Assembly: GCA_963726575.1 (NCBI GenBank)
Contig: CAVSCR010000007.1
Coordinates: forward strand, 186,001 to 250,000
DNA length: 64,000 bases
Source: CAVSCR01 sp963726575
GTDB taxonomy: Bacteria; Actinomycetota; Actinomycetes; JAHEKZ01
Direction: 5' to 3'
Part shown: positions 1 through 8,402 of the stretch, piece by piece
Numbering within the stretch: the first letter of the stretch is position 1
Layout: the number at the start of each line of letters is the position of its first letter
Program-made: the position numbers and the translations under genes
Notes under the pieces: generated by a model
What the model was told of the DNA's origin: nothing
Databases searched by the model: none
What the model saw: only the letters and a program-made list of their open reading frames with translations

Positions 1-1
1 T

Positions 2-1030
2 GCGCGGCGCGACGGGCCGGTGCTGTACGTCACCGGCGAGGAGTCAGCGGCGCAGGTGCGCCTGCGGGCCGATCGCATCGGCGCGTTGGACGACGCGTTG
101 CTGCTGGCCGCCGAGACCGACCTGGCCACAGTGCTGGGGCATGTCGCGGCCACCAACCCGCGCCTCCTCGTCGTCGACTCGGTGCAGACGATCTCTTCGG
201 CGCAGGTCGACGCCGCTCCGGGCGGCGTCACGCAGGTGCGCGAGGTCGCCGCAGCCCTGATCCGCACCGCGAAGGAGCGCCACCTGCCCGTTGTCCTCGT
301 CGGTCATGTCACCAAGGACGGCACCGTGGCCGGGCCTCGCCTGCTCGAGCATCTCGTCGACGTCGTCTGCCAGTTCGAGGGTGAGCGTCACGGTCGGCTG
401 CGCGTCGTCCGAGCGATCAAGAACCGCTACGGTCCCACCGACGAGGTCGGTTGCTTCGACCTTGGCGATGCCGGCATCAACGGGCTGAGCGATCCGTCCG
501 GACTGTTTCTCTCCCAGCGCACCGACCCCGTTCCCGGCACCTGCGTCACGGTGACCCTCGAGGGACGTCGACCGCTGGTCGCGGAGGTGCAGTCCCTGGT
601 CGTCGGCACGCAGGTGGCCACCCCAAGGCGCACGACGTCAGGACTGGACTCGGCTCGTGTGGCGATGGTGCTGGCCGTGCTCGAACGCCGCGCGAACACA
701 CCGGTGTCGAAGCTAGAGGTGTACGCAGCCACGGTCGGTGGCGTCCAGCTGCGCGAACCGGCGGCCGACCTCGCACTGGCCCTGGCCGTCGCCAGCGCGG
801 CCCGCGACCTTGCGCTTCCGGTCGACCTCGTGGCCGTCGGTGAGGTCGGCCTGGCCGGTGAGGTGCGTCAGGTCAGCGGAGTGGCCCAGCGCCTGTCCGA
901 GGCGGCCCGCCTGGGCTTTCGCAAGGCCCTCGTTCCGGTCGGTGCCGGGGCCGCACCGGACGGGATCACCGCGATCGAGGTCCCCGACGTCAACGCCGCC
1001 CTTCGCACCCTCATGCGCGTGGTCGACTGA
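2..1030 (+). CDS. radA: DNA repair protein RadA, 5' end outside window
   Basis: C-terminal part of the RecA-like DNA repair ATPase RadA. The frame is open to the left edge, so the start, the N-terminal C4 zinc finger and Walker A lie outside. The visible 342 residues start at the VLYVTGEES strand of the ATPase core. They show Walker B (LLVVDS), the RadA-specific motif KNRYG (KNRFG in E. coli; bases 419-433) and a Lon-protease-like C-terminal domain (VGEVGLAGEVRQV). The family promotes branch migration of recombination intermediates. A GNAT gene begins five bases after the stop and disA follows; radA-disA is a common pairing in Gram-positive bacteria. Confidence 0.97.
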   Translation, partial: ARRDGPVLYVTGEESAAQVRLRADRIGALDDALLLAAETDLATVLGHVAATNPRLLVVDSVQTISSAQVDAAPGGVTQVREVAAALIRTAKERHLPVVLVGHVTKDGTVAGPRLLEHLVDVVCQFEGERHGRLRVVRAIKNRYGPTDEVGCFDLGDAGINGLSDPSGLFLSQRTDPVPGTCVTVTLEGRRPLVAEVQSLVVGTQVATPRRTTSGLDSARVAMVLAVLERRANTPVSKLEVYAATVGGVQLREPAADLALALAVASAARDLALPVDLVAVGEVGLAGEVRQVSGVAQRLSEAARLGFRKALVPVGAGAAPDGITAIEVPDVNAALRTLMRVVD

Positions 1031-1035
1031 TCCAT

Positions 1036-1515
1036 GTGCTGAGCCTGAGGCCGCTCACCGCTGAGCAAGCGGCGGCTGTCACCACCTGGCGTTACGCAGG
1101 GCCGTGGGCGGTCTACGACGGCAGCCCGCCCGCGCCTGATCCGGCCGACGGCTTCCTCGCCGTGATGGACGACGCTCGGGAGCCCGGGGACCAGTGGATC
1201 GGCTTCGCCTGCACCGGGGCTGAGGCGCGAGTGCCGGGTCAGGTCGCAGATCCGAGCATCGTCGACGTCGGCTTCGGCATGCGCCCGGATCTCGTGGGTC
1301 ACGGCCTCGGGCCGTCGTTCGTCACCGCGATCCTCGATCATGTCCGGCGCACCGAGGGCGACGAGCACACGGTCGAGCTGCGCGTCATCGTGCAGGCATG
1401 GAACGAGCGCAGCCGACGGGTGGCTGAGCGGGTCGGATTCGTCGCGACAGGTGAGCATGTTGCCGACCAACAGGGCCGCCAGGTGCCCTACGTCGAGCTT
1501 CGGACGGCCTGGTGA
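1036..1515 (+). CDS. GNAT-family N-acetyltransferase
   Basis: Protein of 159 residues starting at GTG, five bases behind radA and so probably co-transcribed with it. The RimJ/RimL-like GNAT fold is supported by the central acetyl-CoA strand-loop region (VDVGFGMRPDLVGHGLGPSF, where the usual R-G-x-G-x-G/A loop is relaxed to V-G-H-G-L-G). The C-terminal NERSRRVAERVGFVATGEH stretch is typical of alpha4-beta6 in this family. The substrate cannot be inferred. Position between radA and disA is the only context; a link to DNA repair would be speculation. Confidence 0.8.
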   Translation: MLSLRPLTAEQAAAVTTWRYAGPWAVYDGSPPAPDPADGFLAVMDDAREPGDQWIGFACTGAEARVPGQVADPSIVDVGFGMRPDLVGHGLGPSFVTAILDHVRRTEGDEHTVELRVIVQAWNERSRRVAERVGFVATGEHVADQQGRQVPYVELRTAW

Positions 1516-1598
1516 TGTCGTCGCGAACGGCCGTGAATGGCGCACGCCGCGGCTGTCGTTAGACTCCCCATGATCGTCACAGGGATTGCGGGGCTGAC

Positions 1599-2696
1599 AT
1601 GACGCCGAGCGACAAGGCGATCGTCACCGACCCTGAGTTCCTACTGCGTGCCACGCTTGCGGCCGTCGCCCCCGGCACGGCCCTGCGCGACGGCCTGGAG
1701 CGCATGCTGCGCGGTCGCACGGGTGGGCTCATCGTGCTCGGCTACGACAAGGCAGTCGAGGCTCTGTCCAGTGGCGGCTTCGAGCTCGACGTCGAGTTCA
1801 CGGCAACACGATTGCGCGAGCTCGCCAAGATGGACGGCGGCATCATTCTCGACATCGATGCGGTGAAGATTCACAAGGCCGCGGTCCACCTGATGCCAGA
1901 TCCGTCGATCTCCTCCGAGGAGATGGGCACTCGTCATCGCACAGCTGAGCGGGTGGCCAAGCAGACCGGGTACCCGGTGATCTCGGTGAGCCAGTCGATG
2001 CACATCATCGCGCTGTACGTGGCCGGTCGGCGCTACGTGCTCGAGGACAGCGCCGCGATCCTCTCGCGCGCCAACCAGGCACTGGCGACGCTCGAGCGGT
2101 ACAAGATGCGCCTCGACGAGGTATCGGGCACGTTGTCGGCGCTGGAGATCGAAGACTTGGTCACCGTTCGCGACGTCGCCACGGTCGCCCAACGCCTGGA
2201 GATGGTCCGTCGCATCGCTCGCGAGATCGAGGGCTATGTGGTCGAGCTGGGCACGGACGGTCGGTTGCTGTCACTTCAGCTCGACGAACTGATCGCCGGC
2301 ATCGACGAAGACCGACGCCTCATCGTCATGGACTACTTGCCGGCGGGGCGCAAGTCGCGCGACCCCGCGCGAGCACTCTCCGACCTCGACGCGGTCGACG
2401 CCGTGGAGCTTCTCGACCTGGCGGCCGTTGCCCGCGCGCTCGGACATCCAGGTGGCGCCGAGGTCATGGAGTCCACCGTGAGCCCGCGTGGCTACCGCCT
2501 GCTGGCTCGGGTACCTCGCCTGCCGGGCCCGGTCGTAGAACGCCTCGTCGTGCACTTCGGCGGGCTGCAACAACTGCTCGCAGCGAACATCGACGACCTA
2601 CAGGCCGTCGAGGGCGTGGGCGAGGCACGCGCCCGAACGGTGCGGGAAGGGCTGTCCCGTCTGGCGGAGTCGAGCATTCTGGAGCGCTACGTCTGA
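1599..2696 (+). CDS. disA: DNA integrity scanning diadenylate cyclase DisA
   Basis: DisA makes cyclic di-AMP from two ATP and scans DNA for branched structures. The 365-residue length matches the family. The N-terminal DAC domain carries the catalytic D-G pair (KMDGGIILD, residues 78-86; the usual motif is DGA, so the third position is Gly here) and the RHR triad in GTRHRTAER (110-118). The middle is a helical spine. The C-terminus has helix-hairpin-helix DNA-binding motifs (GLQQLLAANIDDLQAVEGVGEARARTV region). The ATG lies 84 bases after the GNAT stop. The 3' end overlaps the convergent kinase remnant by ten bases. Confidence 0.96.
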   Translation: MTPSDKAIVTDPEFLLRATLAAVAPGTALRDGLERMLRGRTGGLIVLGYDKAVEALSSGGFELDVEFTATRLRELAKMDGGIILDIDAVKIHKAAVHLMPDPSISSEEMGTRHRTAERVAKQTGYPVISVSQSMHIIALYVAGRRYVLEDSAAILSRANQALATLERYKMRLDEVSGTLSALEIEDLVTVRDVATVAQRLEMVRRIAREIEGYVVELGTDGRLLSLQLDELIAGIDEDRRLIVMDYLPAGRKSRDPARALSDLDAVDAVELLDLAAVARALGHPGGAEVMESTVSPRGYRLLARVPRLPGPVVERLVVHFGGLQQLLAANIDDLQAVEGVGEARARTVREGLSRLAESSILERYV

Positions 2697-2925
2697 CCCA
2701 CGCAGAAGGCGTCCGAGCCGGCGTCTGGCTCCAGCCGTGCCAAGTAGTGTTCGGCTTCGTCGTGGCCGCGCAGGTGAACGAACCGAAGGTCGGGATCGGT
2801 TGCCAGTGGGGGCCGTGGAACAGGGCGTCGAGCTCGTGGTACGGCAATCCGGTTCGCTCGCACAACGCCTTCGCGAACGTCGTCTTGCCCGCTCCACTGA
2901 TACCGGCGACGAGGACGCGACGCAC
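2687..2925 (-). pseudogene. Remnant of P-loop nucleoside/adenylate kinase-like gene (internal deletion)
   Basis: Starting at 2925 the minus strand encodes a clear P-loop kinase N-terminus: RRVLVAGISGAGKTTFAKAL, then ERTGLPYHELDALFHGPHW, as in the FlaR/topology-modulation adenylate-kinase-like family. About residue 45 the family-like sequence stops. In another frame what follows (RFVHLRGHDEAEHYLARL, about 2797-2740) matches the extreme C-terminus of the same family. Roughly 100 middle residues are missing and the two pieces are out of frame, so this looks like an internal deletion with junction near 2785-2797. It probably makes no working enzyme. Confidence 0.7.
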
Positions 2926-2946
2926 GCTTGCGAGCGTATCGACAAC

Positions 2947-3699
2947 CTAGGTGAACATCAGGGAGCCAGGAGTGGTGAGCGTCTGCCCCGTCTCCACCCA
3001 CGTCTTTAGGCCGGACAAGATCATCGGCCACCCGCCGTACAGCTCAGCGTTGGCTCCGTCACGCAGCTGGTCGTGGGTCACCGTGAGACGACACGAGTCA
3101 CCGATCGGCTCGATCTCCCATGTGACGCGGGACGTACCTTCGCGCACCACGTCGTCGCTCCAGAGCGCGACCATGCTCTGCACCAGCCGGCGCGGCGGGT
3201 CGACTGCGAGGTTCTCCCCCTCACCGATCAGACCATCGGCGTTCGGCGCCCACAGCTCGTAGTGGGACCCAGGCGACCAGTCATTGCGCTGACGCGCCCC
3301 GAAGTTGTACTTGCTGCGGATCTCTGGATCGGTGATCGCCTCCCAGAGCTGCTCGGGCGTGGTTCGGATGTAGATCTCGAACACCTTCTCCATCGGACTC
3401 TCCAGTCGCTGCTTCAGGTCGCTGAGCGCGGCTGTCCACGGCTCGGCGTACTTGCTCACCCATCGGTCATGGACGAGCCGGATCGGTATCGGGTTGAGGT
3501 AGTGCAACTTCTCGCGGCCGCGCCGCTTGGTGACCACGAGGCCGGCGTCCTCGAGCTGCTTCAGGTGCTTCATGACGCCGAACCGGGTCATGTCGAACCG
3601 CTGTCCGAGCGCGACCAACGTCTGCCCGTCGTCGACGAACAACTCGTCCAACAGCTGGCGTCGTGTCGGGTCGGCCAACGCCTTGAAGACCTCGTCCAC
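2947..3699 (-). CDS. ArsR-family winged helix fused to SRPBCC (AHSA1) domain
   Basis: A 250-residue two-domain protein. Residues 1-95 are an ArsR-type winged helix (VFKALADPTRRQLLDELF, recognition region RFDMTRFGVMKHLKQLEDAGL, wing KRRGREKLHYLN). Residues 100-250 are an AHSA1/SRPBCC ligand-binding domain (EIYIRTTPEQLWEAITDPE, WEIEPIGDSCRLTVTHDQL). ArsR-SRPBCC fusions are a known actinobacterial architecture in which a small-molecule cavity is tied to DNA binding. No metal-binding cysteine motif is visible. It is followed after about 20 bases by the kinase remnant on the same strand. Ligand unknown. Confidence 0.85.
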   Translation of the reverse strand: MDEVFKALADPTRRQLLDELFVDDGQTLVALGQRFDMTRFGVMKHLKQLEDAGLVVTKRRGREKLHYLNPIPIRLVHDRWVSKYAEPWTAALSDLKQRLESPMEKVFEIYIRTTPEQLWEAITDPEIRSKYNFGARQRNDWSPGSHYELWAPNADGLIGEGENLAVDPPRRLVQSMVALWSDDVVREGTSRVTWEIEPIGDSCRLTVTHDQLRDGANAELYGGWPMILSGLKTWVETGQTLTTPGSLMFT

Positions 3700-3747
3700 G
3701 CCGCGACCATAGGTGACCGTTTAGTCACCTGTCAACGACGCCAGCAG

Positions 3748-3787
3748 AGTTGATCAAGGAGAAGATGCTGGGTTTTCAAGATCAACA
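3748..3787. repeat. 40-bp palindrome-ended repeat, copy 1
   Basis: Identical over 40 bases to 30384-30423. The ends GTTGATC and GATCAAC are exact reverse complements. Inside, GAGAA and TTTTC can pair (one G-U) around a GATGCTGGG loop, so the element can fold into a bulged hairpin. It lies 34 bases downstream of the amidase stop on the minus strand and upstream of the ArsR fusion gene. There is no T-tract. On the plus strand it contains AAGGAG followed three bases later by ATG, but no credible protein follows. Confidence 0.9.
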
Positions 3788-3821
3788 CGCACCTGAAGTC
3801 CAAGATCGACAACGAGGGGGT

Positions 3822-5258
3822 TCAGGTGGAGACGTGGATCGGCGGGACGCGACCCGCCCACGGCGCCGCCTGCTCCAGCTGGGCTGCCACCCGCAGCAAC
3901 AGCGACTCGTTGCCGGAGGCGGCCACGAGCTGCATCCCGATCGGCAGGCCCTGCGCGCTGTGCTGCAGCGGGAGGCTGATCGCCGGCTGCCCCGTGGCGT
4001 TGAACACCGGACAGAACGACTCCAGGGCAGCCCACGAGGAGAAGACCTCCCGCAGGTCGGTGGCCGCGGTGGGGTCGTACTCACCAAGCGACGCCGGCAA
4101 CCGCCCGAGGGTCGGCGTGAGGAGCACGTCGTAACGGGTGAGGAAGTTACCCATGATCCGGGCCAGGCCATTGGCCACCCCCAGCGCCTGGAGCAGCTGC
4201 CCGGCCGAGACGGTCCGTCCGTACTGCACGGCCGCCAGCGTGGACGCCTCGAGCGTCTCGGGTCCGACCTCCCGGCCGATGAACTGGGCGAAGCCGTCCA
4301 CGGTGTGAGCGTTGTCGGCGGACCACACGTCGGTCATCGCCTGAAGGAACGGCTCCCACGGGAAATCCGGCCGGGCCGGCTCGACGTCATGGCCCAGGCC
4401 TTCCAGCAAGGTCGCGGTGTCCTGGGTGGCCTGGGTGATCTCGGGGTCGGCGGCGTCGCCCGACCAGGGGTCGCTGCAGAACGCCACGCGCAGCCGACCG
4501 GGGTCCGCGCCCACCTCGGAGGCAAAGCTGCGGCCGGGAGACGCGATCACGAAGGGATCGCCGGGCTCGGAACCGGACATGCAGTCCAGCAGGGCCGCGC
4601 AGTCCCGGACGCTGCGGGTGACGAAGAAGTGCACAGCCCAGCCCAGCAGCGCCTCAGCGATGTGCGGACCCCAGGTGACGCGGCCACGTGACGGCTTCAG
4701 GCCGACCACCCCGCAGGCCGAGGCCGGGATCCGGATCGAGCCACCCCCATCACTGGCCGATCCGACCGGCACGATGCCGGCACCTACTGACGCGGCGGCG
4801 CCGCCGCTCGAGCCACCCGCCATGTGCTCGGCGCTCCACGGCGAACAGGTACGGCCGGCGGCGAGGGTCTCGGTGGTGCCGAGGATGCCGAACTCCGAGG
4901 TGGTGGTGCGGCCGAGGTTCACCAGCCCACTGGCCCGGATCCGGGTGTTGAACAACCCCTCGGTCGGCGCCACCCATCCGGTCGACAGGCGGCTCCCGTT
5001 CTCACAGACCGTGCCGGCCTCGCCGTGGAAGAGGTCCTTCAGCAGGGTCGGAACGCCGCCGAACGGTCCCGCCGGGACGGAGTCGTCCAGCGCCTCCGCC
5101 CGGTCGGCGAACACCTCGACGACCCCGTTGAGCGTGGGGTTGACCTTCGCGACGGCCTCGACCACGCAGACCCCGAGCTCGCGTGGCGTCACCTCTTTGC
5201 GGGCCAGCAGATCGGCCAGGGCCAGGGCATCGAGTCGGCCGTACTCCTCCAGATCCAC
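3822..5258 (-). CDS. Amidase signature family amidohydrolase
   Basis: A 478-residue amidase-signature enzyme hydrolysing an unknown amide. The Ser-cisSer-Lys triad is visible: Lys74 in TLLKDLFHG, cis-Ser in MAGGSSGGAAAS (150/151) and nucleophile Ser174 in SDGGGSIRIPAS. Length is normal for the family and there is no signal peptide, so it is probably cytoplasmic. The start is GTG at 5258. The gene is divergent from the C45 hydrolase gene, with 137 bases between them that probably hold both promoters. The palindromic repeat lies 34 bases past its stop. Confidence 0.9.
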   Translation of the reverse strand: MDLEEYGRLDALALADLLARKEVTPRELGVCVVEAVAKVNPTLNGVVEVFADRAEALDDSVPAGPFGGVPTLLKDLFHGEAGTVCENGSRLSTGWVAPTEGLFNTRIRASGLVNLGRTTTSEFGILGTTETLAAGRTCSPWSAEHMAGGSSGGAAASVGAGIVPVGSASDGGGSIRIPASACGVVGLKPSRGRVTWGPHIAEALLGWAVHFFVTRSVRDCAALLDCMSGSEPGDPFVIASPGRSFASEVGADPGRLRVAFCSDPWSGDAADPEITQATQDTATLLEGLGHDVEPARPDFPWEPFLQAMTDVWSADNAHTVDGFAQFIGREVGPETLEASTLAAVQYGRTVSAGQLLQALGVANGLARIMGNFLTRYDVLLTPTLGRLPASLGEYDPTAATDLREVFSSWAALESFCPVFNATGQPAISLPLQHSAQGLPIGMQLVAASGNESLLLRVAAQLEQAAPWAGRVPPIHVST

Positions 5259-5395
5259 GCGGGCATGCTAGCGGCGGTGTGGCGTACGCCACGTGAGCGG
5301 CGTTCAAGGCGGGTCGCGGCAATGCCGACAGCGGGTAGACCAACCCCGCATACTCTTCTGACAGGCCCGCCGGGCCCACCCCGTGAGGTGATCGA

Positions 5396-6484
5396 ATGAC
5401 CGGGACGACCGCGCCACCGGAGGTGGTCGACCTCGACGTCACCTTCCGCGCGATCGATTCCGGGCTGACCGTGGCAAACCGGGTGCCGGAGATCTTCTCG
5501 GCTGCCTGGCCGGCTTACCGGGCCTGGTTCCTGCGGGAGGGCGAGGAGGCGCGGGAGTCCTACGCCGTCGGCGCCTACCAGCTACGACGTCACATGCCCG
5601 AGCTCGTGGGCACCTACGACCGGATCGTGTCGGCCGTCGGCGGCGGCGACCTGGAGGCCCGCTTCCTGAGCCACTGGTCGCCTCCGCCACTGGTGGCGGC
5701 CTGCTCGTTGGCCGCCTGGAACCGCGCCGAGAACCTGCTCGTGCGCAACTACGACTACCCGCCGCTGCTGTGCGACACCACGGTGCTCGCCTCCCAGTGG
5801 AACGGCACTCGGGTCGTGGCCATGAGTGACTGCGTCTGGGGCGCGATCGACGGGCTGAACGAGCACGGATTGGCCGTCGCGATCGCGTTCGGTGGACGCA
5901 AGGTGGTCGGTGAGGGATTCGGGATCGGTCTGGTGATCCGTTACCTGCTCGAGTTCGCCCGTGACGTGCCGGAGGCGCTCGACGTGTTGCGTCGCGTCCC
6001 GATCCAGCTCTCCTACAACATCGCGCTGGTCGACCGTTCCGGCTTCGGCGCGATCGCGCAGGTCTCGCCGGATCGCCCACTCGTCGTGGCCGACGGCCTC
6101 ACTGCGGCCAACCGGCAAGGCGCCACCGAGTGGCCCGAGCATGCGATCTTCTGCGCCACCGAGGAACGCGAGGCCGCCTTGGCTGCGACGGTGGCCAACC
6201 CGGCCACGACGGCCGGCGAGCTCGTCGGACACTTCCTGCAGGCGCCGATCTACCGCGACCCGGCCGCGACGACGTGGGGCACCGTCTATACCGCCGCCTA
6301 CGACTGTGATCACCGGACCATGGACCTGCTGTGGCCAGACGACTCGTGGCGGATCTCCCTGGACGCCTTCGTCGAGGACACCCGGACCCGCCCGATGCGG
6401 GTGGCCGTCCCGGCGCCCGAGTACGCGCCGCCGCCGGACCCGACCGAGCTGATCCGGGTTCACCACGGTGCGCTGATCGCCTGA
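5396..6484 (+). CDS. C45-family autoproteolytic acyltransferase/hydrolase-like protein (Ntn hydrolase)
   Basis: A 362-residue protein resembling C45 peptidases / acyl-CoA:6-aminopenicillanate acyltransferase-like Ntn hydrolases. The hallmark is a small-residue-flanked cysteine, here AACSLAAW with Cys103, followed by LLVRNYDYPP (about 114-123). In the family the precursor is cut just before this Cys, which then acts as the N-terminal nucleophile. Later regions WGAIDGLNEHGLAVAIAFGG and TWGTVYTAAYDCDHRTM fit the Ntn alpha-beta-beta-alpha fold. No signal peptide. The ATP-grasp gene follows after 55 bases, so the two are probably co-transcribed. Substrate unknown. Confidence 0.8.
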   Translation: MTGTTAPPEVVDLDVTFRAIDSGLTVANRVPEIFSAAWPAYRAWFLREGEEARESYAVGAYQLRRHMPELVGTYDRIVSAVGGGDLEARFLSHWSPPPLVAACSLAAWNRAENLLVRNYDYPPLLCDTTVLASQWNGTRVVAMSDCVWGAIDGLNEHGLAVAIAFGGRKVVGEGFGIGLVIRYLLEFARDVPEALDVLRRVPIQLSYNIALVDRSGFGAIAQVSPDRPLVVADGLTAANRQGATEWPEHAIFCATEEREAALAATVANPATTAGELVGHFLQAPIYRDPAATTWGTVYTAAYDCDHRTMDLLWPDDSWRISLDAFVEDTRTRPMRVAVPAPEYAPPPDPTELIRVHHGALIA

Positions 6485-6539
6485 TCGACTGCCCGATCCG
6501 GCACCGTTTCGTGCCCGACGGCAGTACAGTCCGGCCACG

Positions 6540-8036
6540 ATGGGAAAGCACAAGAAGGGCCACAAGGGCCACGCCAAGACGACCAAGAGCGCCGCCGGGC
6601 AACCGGTGCTGCGCAGCCTTTCCGACGTCTACCGGTACTTCCGACAGAACCCCAAACCGATCTACTTCGTCTCGCCGACGCCGTACAACCTGCTCGGCAT
6701 CGACGAGTGGGTCAGCGAATTCGAGTACGTCACGTACTTCGACACGTTCGACGGTGCGCACGCCCGATCCTTCTCCCCTAAGCACGCCGGTCCCCGCGAG
6801 TTCGAGACCTTCGAGTCGGTGAACAGCTACCTGCTCGGCAACAAGGAGGTCATCGACCACGTCAAGGAGCGGGGCAGCGGCCTGGTCTTGTTCGTGATGT
6901 TCGATGAAGAGACCGAGAAGCTCGCTCTCGACTTGGGGCTGGAGATCGCGTTGCCGCCTCGTGAGCTGCGTGAGCGGATCGACTCCAAGCTCGAGACCAC
7001 GCGGCTCGGCAACGAGGCAGGCGTGGACAGCGTGCCCAACATCCTGGGACGGGCGGCCACCTACAAGGAACTGCGCAAACTGGCAAAGCAGGGAAAGCTC
7101 GGCACCGACCTCGTGGTGCAGACGCCGTACGGAGACTCCGGCCGCACCACGTTCTTCATCGCCGACGAGTCCGACTGGGACGACTGCTCCGACGTCCTCG
7201 CCGGCGAAGACCTCAAGGTGATGCGCCGCATCAACCACTTCCCCGGCACCGTCGAGGCGGTGGCGACTCGGCACGGCACGCTCGTGGGTCCGATCCAGAC
7301 CGACATCACCGGATTCAGTGAGCTCACCCCGTACCGCGGTGGATGGTGTGGCAACGACGTGTACCCCGGCGTGTTCGACGACTTGGCGCGCAAACGGATC
7401 CGCCGGATGGCGCAACGACTCGGTGACCGGCTCTACCGCGAGGGATATCAGGGCGTCTTCTGCCTCGACTTCCTGCTCGACACCGATGACGGCACCGTCT
7501 ACCTCGGCGAGATCAACCCCCGCATCTCTGGGGCGTCCCCGCTAACGAACTTGATCACCTCGCGCTATGGCGGCGTGCCGCTGTTCCTGTTCCACCTCTT
7601 GGAGTTCTGTGGCGTCGAGTGGGAACTCGACCTCGACGCGATCCAGCAGCGCTGGCAGGACTTCGACCGTTGGACGCAGCTGGTCCTGAAGCAGGTGACC
7701 GACGAGGTCGAGCTCATCACCGACGCGCCCGCCAGCGGGTTGTGGCGGCTGGCCGACGACGGTTCGGTGCGCTTCATCCGGCAGGAGACGGACTGGCACA
7801 ACGTGGGTGGTCACAACGAGGCGTTCTACCTGCGGGTGCACGGCGTCGGTGAGTACCGCTACCCAGGTGCCGACCTCGGCATCCTGGTAACTCGCGACCG
7901 GATGCAGTCCGACGACCGGCAGCTCCTCGACCGCGGCGTGCTGTGGGCCAAGGCGATCGGTGAGCAGTTCCAGGGCACCCCTCCCGAAGGCAGGGTGGTG
8001 ACACCGCAGGAGCTGCTCTACGGCAAGTGGTTCTGA
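6540..8036 (+). CDS. ATP-grasp domain protein (biotin-carboxylase-like)
   Basis: A 498-residue ATP-grasp protein. The first about 22 residues are rich in Lys and His (MGKHKKGHKGHAKTTK), then comes a preATP-grasp Rossmann-like region. The ATP-grasp core follows, with VVQTPYGDSGRTTFFI (phosphate-binding loop), VMRRINHFPGTVEAVAT and the Mg-binding GEINPRISGAS (about 323-333). No biotinyl or carboxyltransferase domain is present, so a carboxylase role is unlikely; ATP-dependent carboxylate-amine/thiol ligation is the family default. It is 55 bases behind the C45 gene. The 3' end overlaps the SDR remnant by 19 bases. Its partner substrate is unknown. Confidence 0.8.
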   Translation: MGKHKKGHKGHAKTTKSAAGQPVLRSLSDVYRYFRQNPKPIYFVSPTPYNLLGIDEWVSEFEYVTYFDTFDGAHARSFSPKHAGPREFETFESVNSYLLGNKEVIDHVKERGSGLVLFVMFDEETEKLALDLGLEIALPPRELRERIDSKLETTRLGNEAGVDSVPNILGRAATYKELRKLAKQGKLGTDLVVQTPYGDSGRTTFFIADESDWDDCSDVLAGEDLKVMRRINHFPGTVEAVATRHGTLVGPIQTDITGFSELTPYRGGWCGNDVYPGVFDDLARKRIRRMAQRLGDRLYREGYQGVFCLDFLLDTDDGTVYLGEINPRISGASPLTNLITSRYGGVPLFLFHLLEFCGVEWELDLDAIQQRWQDFDRWTQLVLKQVTDEVELITDAPASGLWRLADDGSVRFIRQETDWHNVGGHNEAFYLRVHGVGEYRYPGADLGILVTRDRMQSDDRQLLDRGVLWAKAIGEQFQGTPPEGRVVTPQELLYGKWF

Positions 8037-8402
8037 GCGCCGACCGGCTCTCCGTACACCTGCTTGCCCAGGGCCTGTCCGCCGTCGACCACGAGGACGT
8101 CACCGGTCACGTAGGCCGCATCGTCGCTGAGCAGGAACGTTGCAGCCGATGCCACCTCGTCGAACGCGGCTGCGACCGCGTGCTCGTCGCGGACGTCGAA
8201 CGTCACGTGTGCCGCGACGCCACCGGCGGCCCGCAACAGGTCCAGGGTGGACCTGAGGTGTTCCTCGCTGCGGCTCGCGATCACAACGCTGGCACCCTCG
8301 GCGCACAAGCGCTGCGCGAATGCCGGCACCGATCCCCGTGCCACCGCCGGTGATCAACGCGACCCTGCCGAGGAATTGGCCGGTGACCTGACGGGACGTC
8401 AT
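8018..8402 (-). pseudogene. Short-chain dehydrogenase remnant (frameshift plus internal deletion)
   Basis: Starts at ATG 8402, overlapping the synthetase stop as ATGA. The N-terminus is a good SDR cofactor site (GRVALITGGGTGIGAGI). One extra base near 8316-8318 then shifts the frame; removing it gives GIAQRLCAEGASVVIASR, a normal continuation. After DVRDEHAVAAAFDEV the protein jumps to ASAATFLLSDDAAYVTGD and VLVVDGGQALG, the SDR C-terminus. About 130 residues, including the NAG motif and the catalytic Ser-Tyr-Lys, are missing (junction about 8145-8165). It was probably once the third enzyme of this acyl-CoA operon, now dead. Confidence 0.8.
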
